The notes under the pieces are model-generated. The model was given only the letters and a program-made list of their open reading frames with translations, was not told the DNA's origin and made no database searches. Of a DNA stretch of 64,000 bases, positions 58,995 to 64,000 are shown piece after piece (positions within the stretch are counted from its first letter, which is position 1; each line of letters opens with the position of its first letter). Both the position numbers and the translations under genes were made by a program. The DNA is from Bacteroidales bacterium (GTDB taxonomy: Bacteria; Bacteroidota; Bacteroidia; Bacteroidales; UBA7960). The stretch spans positions 22,781-86,780 of the forward strand of contig SKRM01000009.1 in assembly GCA_007118495.1 (NCBI GenBank). The letters run 5' to 3'.

Positions 58995-60110
58995 CTACCC
59001 AAAGATAGAATGAATTCCTGACTTTTTTCGTTTGGGGACGCCGGGGGCTTGCTGCTGAGACAATGATTCATGATGAATATGATCAAATAACTGCTTGACG
59101 AATCCCGGTCGCAAACCAGCGTCGGTGGCTTTACTCAGCGCATTGGCCATAACTTGCTGCCAACGTCCGGGTTGTAGTATGGGCATTTTTTGTGATGACT
59201 TTACACCGGCAATTTCTCCTGCAAGCTTCATGCGGTTTGAAAGGGCCCAGATCAAAACCTGGTCAACGACATCCACTTCGGCCCTGAGTTCTTCAAGCAT
59301 GTTGTCATGGTGGCTGTCATTTTTTATCCGTTCACCCAATTGTTCCATCAGATTTGCAAATGCCGCGGGTGTCAATTGCTGGGCTGCGTCACTAAGGGCT
59401 TTGTCTGGTTCAGGATGTACTTCAATCATAAGCCCGTCTAAACCCAACTCTAAACCCCTTTGGGCCAATAGCGGAACCAACTTTCTGTCACCGGCAATAT
59501 GACTTGGGTCGCAGATAACCGGGACATCGGGCATCCTCTCTTTCAATCCGGTGGGGATATGCCACCATGGGTGGTTTCTGAACAAGGATTTTGTCCAGTA
59601 AAAAAAACCTCTGTGAATGGCACTTACCTGCCTGACTCCCGCATGGCGGAAGCGTTCGATACTGCCCGCCCACAAATCAAGATCGGGAGCCATGGGGTTT
59701 TTGACCATGACGCTGATATTTGTTCCTTTGAGTGTATCTGCAAGATCCTGAACCAGAAATGGATTACTCACTGTTCTTGCTCCAATCCAGATCATATCCA
59801 AATCATACAACAGGGCTTCTTCTACGTGCTTAACACTTCCGACTTCAGTACAGATGGCCAGTCCTGTGGTTTGTTTGACCTCTTTGAGCCAACCCAGGGC
59901 TTTTGACCCCATGCCTTCGAATGAACCTGGTGCGGTACGTGGTTTCCAGACCCCTGCCCTGAAATAATCCACCTTTCCTGTGGCAGCCAGGGCTGTTGCT
60001 GTTTCAAGCAGCTGCCTTGGCGACTCAGCACTGCAGGGGCCGGCAATTACAAGCGGCATCAAAGGCCTGGCCTTTGCCCCGGGGGGTGGTTTGTTTTGGA
60101 GCTTCTTCAT
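58995..60110 (-). CDS. Bifunctional DAHP synthase (N-terminal) / chorismate mutase (C-terminal)
   Basis: IAGPCSAES, CDPSHIAG, then AroQ-type mutase helix LRAEVDVVDQVLIWALSNRMKLAGEIAGVK. Confidence 0.92.
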   Translation of the reverse strand: MKKLQNKPPPGAKARPLMPLVIAGPCSAESPRQLLETATALAATGKVDYFRAGVWKPRTAPGSFEGMGSKALGWLKEVKQTTGLAICTEVGSVKHVEEALLYDLDMIWIGARTVSNPFLVQDLADTLKGTNISVMVKNPMAPDLDLWAGSIERFRHAGVRQVSAIHRGFFYWTKSLFRNHPWWHIPTGLKERMPDVPVICDPSHIAGDRKLVPLLAQRGLELGLDGLMIEVHPEPDKALSDAAQQLTPAAFANLMEQLGERIKNDSHHDNMLEELRAEVDVVDQVLIWALSNRMKLAGEIAGVKSSQKMPILQPGRWQQVMANALSKATDAGLRPGFVKQLFDHIHHESLSQQQAPGVPKRKKSGIHSIFG

Positions 60111-60127
60111 GATTAGCTGTCTTAAGG

Positions 60128-60976
60128 TTAATTAATGATTTTTTGCATATTGTTTGCCTGTTGTATTAATTGGCTTATTTTTTCCCTGTCATTCAGGGCT
60201 ATCTGGTTTCGGAATTGCTGCAAATAGCCCATAAATGCATCAAGGGCTTCAAGCACAGGGGGTGCGTTTTCAAGGAAAATAGGTGCCCAGGTTGAAGATG
60301 CACTGGCAGCCAGCCTGACAGTGCTGGCAAAGCCGCCACCCGCCAGGCTCATAATCCTTTTTTCATTTTGTTCTTTTTCTTGTACACAGAGTGAAAGGGC
60401 GAATGATACGATATGCGAAATGTGTGAAACATAGGCTGCGCTCACATCATGTTGTGAGGCCTCCATTCTGATAACCTGCATCCGGAGGACACGGTACATT
60501 TCTTCAACCATTGCCAATGCTTCAGGATTGCTGTCGCCTGCATTGCAAATAATGGCGCATTTTTGGTCGAACAACCCGCTGATGGCAGCGTCAGGGCCAG
60601 AGTACTCCGTACCCGCCATGGGGTGTCCTGCCACAAACCGGGGCCTGTTTGGGTGGTCTTTAATTGTATCAAGGATACAAGCCTTGGTTGATCCGGTATC
60701 AGTAACCACTGTCGGGTTTCCCAGCGTCAGATCTAATACAGCAGGGAGTATTTGCCTGATAACGTCAACCGGGGTGGCCAGGATAACAAGATCAGCTAAC
60801 CCGACTGCTGTTTCAAGGCTTGCGAACTCATCAACTAAACCACGCTTAAGGCATAGCCGCTGGTGTGCGCGATTTTCTTCAACACCAATGATATGTTTTG
60901 CAAATCCTCTTGTTCTCATGTCAAGGGCCATGGATCCTCCGATGAGCCCTGGTCCGGCAACTGCAACTGTTAACAT
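60128..60976 (-). CDS. tyrA: Prephenate dehydrogenase
   Basis: VAGPGLIGGSMALDMRTRGF, VTDTGSTKACI, GHPMAGTEYSG. Confidence 0.92.
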   Translation of the reverse strand: MLTVAVAGPGLIGGSMALDMRTRGFAKHIIGVEENRAHQRLCLKRGLVDEFASLETAVGLADLVILATPVDVIRQILPAVLDLTLGNPTVVTDTGSTKACILDTIKDHPNRPRFVAGHPMAGTEYSGPDAAISGLFDQKCAIICNAGDSNPEALAMVEEMYRVLRMQVIRMEASQHDVSAAYVSHISHIVSFALSLCVQEKEQNEKRIMSLAGGGFASTVRLAASASSTWAPIFLENAPPVLEALDAFMGYLQQFRNQIALNDREKISQLIQQANNMQKIIN

Positions 60977-61911
60977 ATGCTTTGTTCGTTAGTGGTTTGT
61001 AATTGATTGGTGAAACCAGGTGTTAATGTGTGCTTAAAATGTGGCTCTTTGGGTTGCTGGGCAGTGCCCAAACCTTCAGTGACAGGAAAAACACCCATAA
61101 GCCAGGTGCGGTCAAATTCGTCTGCAAGTGCTCCGATTGTGCTTTTTGCCATGGCTAGAGTCGGAAAAATCATATCAGCGTGAAAGATGTACTCCCAGCT
61201 TTGCCCCACAAGTGGTAAAGACTGTATCATACTCAGGTCGGCATTTTGTCGGGCCAGTGAACCCAGAACTGATGCCAGGCTGCCTGGTTTGTTCGGAATG
61301 GTAAATGCCAGGCAGGCTTTGACCTTTCCGGTTGATGTAAACCCGGTGGCTTGTTTTTCAAGCAAAAGAAAGCGGGTGTAATTTTCCTGGCTTGTTTCAA
61401 TGCTGTGGCACATTATGTTTAGCCCATATAGGTGTGCTGCAGATACCGCTCCTATAACAGCTGTTCCTTTTTGTTTGCTTGTGGCCAGTTCTTTGGCACT
61501 AAGGGCTGTGTCTGTAGTTTCAACCGGCCTGATATGTGGATGTTTTTCGAAAAATGCTTCACATTGGGCTATTGCCAGGGGATGAGAGTGCACCTCGTTG
61601 ATCTGCTGTATTGACTGATTGGGGAGTGCCATCAGATTTTGTGAAATGCGCATGTAAATCTCCCCACTGATGTTTAAACCTGATTCTCTAACCAGTGACA
61701 GATTGGGCAACATGCTGCCTGCCAATGAGTTCTCAACTGCCATGATCCCATGGCTTGCTTCACCCTTGCTTACAAGCTGGATGAGGTTTTTGAAGGATAA
61801 GCAGGTTTTTAATTCGGCTTCTGTGCCAAAATACATGATTGTGGCCTCATGGTGAAAAGAACCATGGATACCCTGGATGGCAACACGAACTGGCTGGTCT
61901 GAAGTGTTCAT
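60970..61911 (-). CDS. pheA: Prephenate dehydratase with C-terminal ACT domain
   Basis: IQGIHGSFHHEATIMYFG, TDTALSAKELA, ENYTRFLLLE, ACT motif NKPGSLASVLGSLARQNADLSMIQSLP. Confidence 0.93.
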   Translation of the reverse strand: MNTSDQPVRVAIQGIHGSFHHEATIMYFGTEAELKTCLSFKNLIQLVSKGEASHGIMAVENSLAGSMLPNLSLVRESGLNISGEIYMRISQNLMALPNQSIQQINEVHSHPLAIAQCEAFFEKHPHIRPVETTDTALSAKELATSKQKGTAVIGAVSAAHLYGLNIMCHSIETSQENYTRFLLLEKQATGFTSTGKVKACLAFTIPNKPGSLASVLGSLARQNADLSMIQSLPLVGQSWEYIFHADMIFPTLAMAKSTIGALADEFDRTWLMGVFPVTEGLGTAQQPKEPHFKHTLTPGFTNQLQTTNEQSIC

Positions 61912-61925
61912 ATCTTATATTCCAT

Positions 61926-61952
61926 AAAAAAAGGGCCCTTTTATGGGGCCCC
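61926..61952 (-). terminator. Second hairpin/terminator immediately before pheA
   Basis: Minus strand GGGGCCCCATAAAAGGGCCCTTTTTTTA. Confidence 0.75.
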
Positions 61953-61959
61953 AGTTAAT

Positions 61960-61981
61960 AAAAAACCCCGCTGTTGCGGGG
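61960..61981 (-). terminator. Phe/Tyr attenuator terminator
   Basis: Minus strand CCCCGC-AACA-GCGGGG followed by TTTTTT. Confidence 0.88.
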
Positions 61982-62019
61982 TCTGGTCTTTATAATTGCT
62001 TTCTGTTGCTATGCATAAA

Positions 62020-62088
62020 CTACCAAACCCCTTTGTTTCCAAAGTAGTAAAAGTAGAAAGCATATGCAGACAGATTCAACATGGTCAT
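62020..62088 (-). promoter_or_regulatory. Putative aromatic leader peptide MTMLNLSAYAFYFYYFGNKGVW*
   Basis: 23-codon ORF with FYFYYF codon run and terminal Trp; 10-bp antiterminator GGGGUUUGGU:ACCAGACCCC overlaps the 5' arm of the terminator. Confidence 0.88.
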
Positions 62089-62103
62089 GGTTTTATGCGA
62101 TTG

Positions 62104-62134
62104 CAATGTTAGTGTATTTATTTTATTTCGCAAA
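62104..62134 (-). promoter_or_regulatory. Candidate Bacteroidetes-type promoter of the pheA-aro operon
   Basis: Minus strand TTTG-N19-TAACATTG (one mismatch to TAnnTTTG), 15 nt upstream of the leader ATG. Confidence 0.55.
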
Positions 62135-62226
62135 AAAATGCCGGAAAAATATTTCATTTCTTTTATATTTACAGCATATCTTCCTAATAATCAATACTAA
62201 AAAACAAACTAAAATCATCCTTAACC

Positions 62227-64000
62227 ATGCAATCAACCCGACCAATGACTAAAAATCTTTTGTTAACTGGTTTTTTAATGTTGTTTGTGCTGACTCTTTC
62301 GGCACAACAGCGAAGAGCCATGACTCTGGATGATGTGATGGGTTTTCATCATATCAACACCCAGACAATCAATTTTGACGGAAATTGGGTGGCTTTTGCC
62401 GCCTCACCTGACCGCGGAGATGGTTACGGTGTAGTTGTTTCAGCAGATGGCCGTACAACACGCAGAATTGAAAGAGGGGAGCGACCCCAGTTTTCGCCCA
62501 GGGGCAGGTGGGTATTGTTTACAGAACGTCCTCCACTGGCAGAAACTGAGGGGAAAAGACCTGCTGACAGACCCAACAATGCTGCTGTTCTCCTTCACAT
62601 CCGTGACATGGCCGAGACCAGATTTGAAAATGTACGCCAGGCCCGGTTTAGTGAAAGCCAGGATTTTCTATTTGTTCACCACCAGGTGGTAGCCAATGAA
62701 GACCTGTCAAGAGAAATAAATGAAAAACTGCGCAGGGCTGGTTCGCCGCTGATGATTCGCAATCTGGCTACCGGGGCAGAAACCCTGCTTCCTTTTGTAG
62801 ATTCATGGACGGTTGACAGTCTGGCAACCACCATTGTTTTTACCCGCAAAGATACCCTGGAGTCGAATAATGGGCTTTATTATTTATCACTGAGAAACCT
62901 TGCAGGTGAGCCCAGTACGCTCGATACAAATGGGAAAGCCAACTTTGGCAGGTTTACCTGGTTTGAAAAGGAGTCTCGTCTTGCATACATGCGTGCCGAT
63001 GACCTGGATAAAGACACCATTGAAACAGCAGCTCTGTATGTGTGGCGTCCGGGTGATAATGCTCCTGAAATAGTCCTTGGACAGGCTGATGCGCCCTATG
63101 GTCTTTTTCTGCCTTTTGACAACAGACTTGTCTGGACACTTGATGGTCAGCGCTTGTTCGTAGGTTTCAGACCTGATCAGTTTGCTGCCAGTCCGGATGA
63201 AAAACCGGTGTACAGTTCAGTGCTCGATTCCATTAGGGCCGCAGCTGATATTGATATATGGCACGGTGAAGATCCTCTGATCAAAACCCATGAAAAAGCT
63301 ATGTGGAACCAGGTCAGACGTCAAAATCTGATGTCGGTATATCACCTGGCAGACCGCAGGATGGTGAAACTTGCAGATGAATATCTGCATGATGTACAAC
63401 CCGCCCGGGGTGGGGATTTTGTAATTGCATCAACCACTGTGCCCCATACCAGGCGTATCACATGGGAAGGCCGTTTCCGTGACGTATATGTCATGAATGT
63501 GCATACAGGCGAAAGACAACTGGTGCTTGAAGAGTCAGAAGACATGACTTTGCTTTCACCCAATGGCCGTTACCTGCTTTATTTCCATCAGGAAAACTGG
63601 CATGTATTTAATACCGCAACAGGTGAGCACATGAACCTGACTGCTGCAATGGATGTACCGTTTTACAGCGAAACCCATGACCGCCCCTCAGCACTTCCAA
63701 GCTATCGCATTGCCGGATGGATGGAAGATGGTCAGTCTGTACTGATATACGATCGCTATGATATATGGCATGCCAACCTGACCAACGGTGAGATGCGGAA
63801 TGTAACAGGTGGGCAGGGTCGTGAGACACAAACTGTCATGCGGATCCGCAGAATGGATGATGAACCACTGTTCGGTCGCAGAGATGAAGTGTTTATTGAA
63901 GGCTTCAATGAGCAGACCAAAGTCAGAGCTATTTATACCGCCAGGCTTGATCGCCAGGGGGTGAGTCTGGCAATGGATGTGGGACAGAATCTTCGGCTGA
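62227..64000 (+). CDS. S9 prolyl-oligopeptidase-like protein, N-terminal beta-propeller part; 3' end truncated by window edge
   Basis: Open frame to the window end: MQSTRPMTKNLLLTGFLMLFVLTLSAQQRRAMTLDDVMGFHHINTQTINFDGNWVAFAASPDRGDGYG...; signal peptide and TolB-like repeats; absent from the ORF track because no stop is reached. Confidence 0.7.
   Translation, partial: MQSTRPMTKNLLLTGFLMLFVLTLSAQQRRAMTLDDVMGFHHINTQTINFDGNWVAFAASPDRGDGYGVVVSADGRTTRRIERGERPQFSPRGRWVLFTERPPLAETEGKRPADRPNNAAVLLHIRDMAETRFENVRQARFSESQDFLFVHHQVVANEDLSREINEKLRRAGSPLMIRNLATGAETLLPFVDSWTVDSLATTIVFTRKDTLESNNGLYYLSLRNLAGEPSTLDTNGKANFGRFTWFEKESRLAYMRADDLDKDTIETAALYVWRPGDNAPEIVLGQADAPYGLFLPFDNRLVWTLDGQRLFVGFRPDQFAASPDEKPVYSSVLDSIRAAADIDIWHGEDPLIKTHEKAMWNQVRRQNLMSVYHLADRRMVKLADEYLHDVQPARGGDFVIASTTVPHTRRITWEGRFRDVYVMNVHTGERQLVLEESEDMTLLSPNGRYLLYFHQENWHVFNTATGEHMNLTAAMDVPFYSETHDRPSALPSYRIAGWMEDGQSVLIYDRYDIWHANLTNGEMRNVTGGQGRETQTVMRIRRMDDEPLFGRRDEVFIEGFNEQTKVRAIYTARLDRQGVSLAMDVGQNLRL

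Noticed and set aside
62064-62252. 62-aa plus-strand ORF MQTDSTWSWF...
   Set aside because: AT-rich, overlaps the aromatic leader region on the opposite strand and the start of the S9-like gene; no family resemblance.
1-64000. CRISPR arrays, tRNA/rRNA genes, transposons or prophage
   Set aside because: No regularly spaced repeats, tRNA-like cloverleaf, rRNA, transposase or integrase sequence noticed; no tool-based scan was possible.

Overview
This 64 kb window is chromosomal DNA from a Bacteroidetes-type genome. Evidence for the lineage is the gldKLMN/PorP type IX secretion locus, TTTG/TAnnTTTG-like promoters and a ftsX-DUF3098-uppP-truB-queA cluster. Most of it is densely packed housekeeping operons. 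I found no CRISPR array, tRNA, rRNA or transposon. Both edges cut genes: the left CDS is open from base 1 (the track start at 94 is an internal TTG), and a right-edge S9-peptidase-like CDS from about 62227 is missing from the ORF track. The most interesting signal is in a ~14.4 kb minus-strand amino-acid supercluster (pheA-tyrA-DAHPS/CM-aroB-aroE-aroA-aroC, then hisG-D-C::B-H-A-F-IE, 47708-62134). Its intergenic DNA carries unannotated transcription attenuators. (a) Upstream of pheA, a 22-aa leader peptide MTMLNLSAYAFYFYYFGNKGVW, with a readable pause hairpin, a 10-bp antiterminator and a terminator. (b) Upstream of hisG, two tandem His leader peptides, MNFTIHNFHHHTHPPTGC and MTFLNHHTMHVHHLRSRRRTSSGMD, each followed by its own intrinsic terminator. 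Other points of interest: a HisC-IGPD fusion with no histidinol-phosphate phosphatase in the operon, an AAA-type ATPase/MscS-like channel pair coupled by an ATGA overlap, and an arginase-fold protein with degraded metal-ligand motifs beside the T9SS genes. All calls come from reading the sequence; no database search was run.
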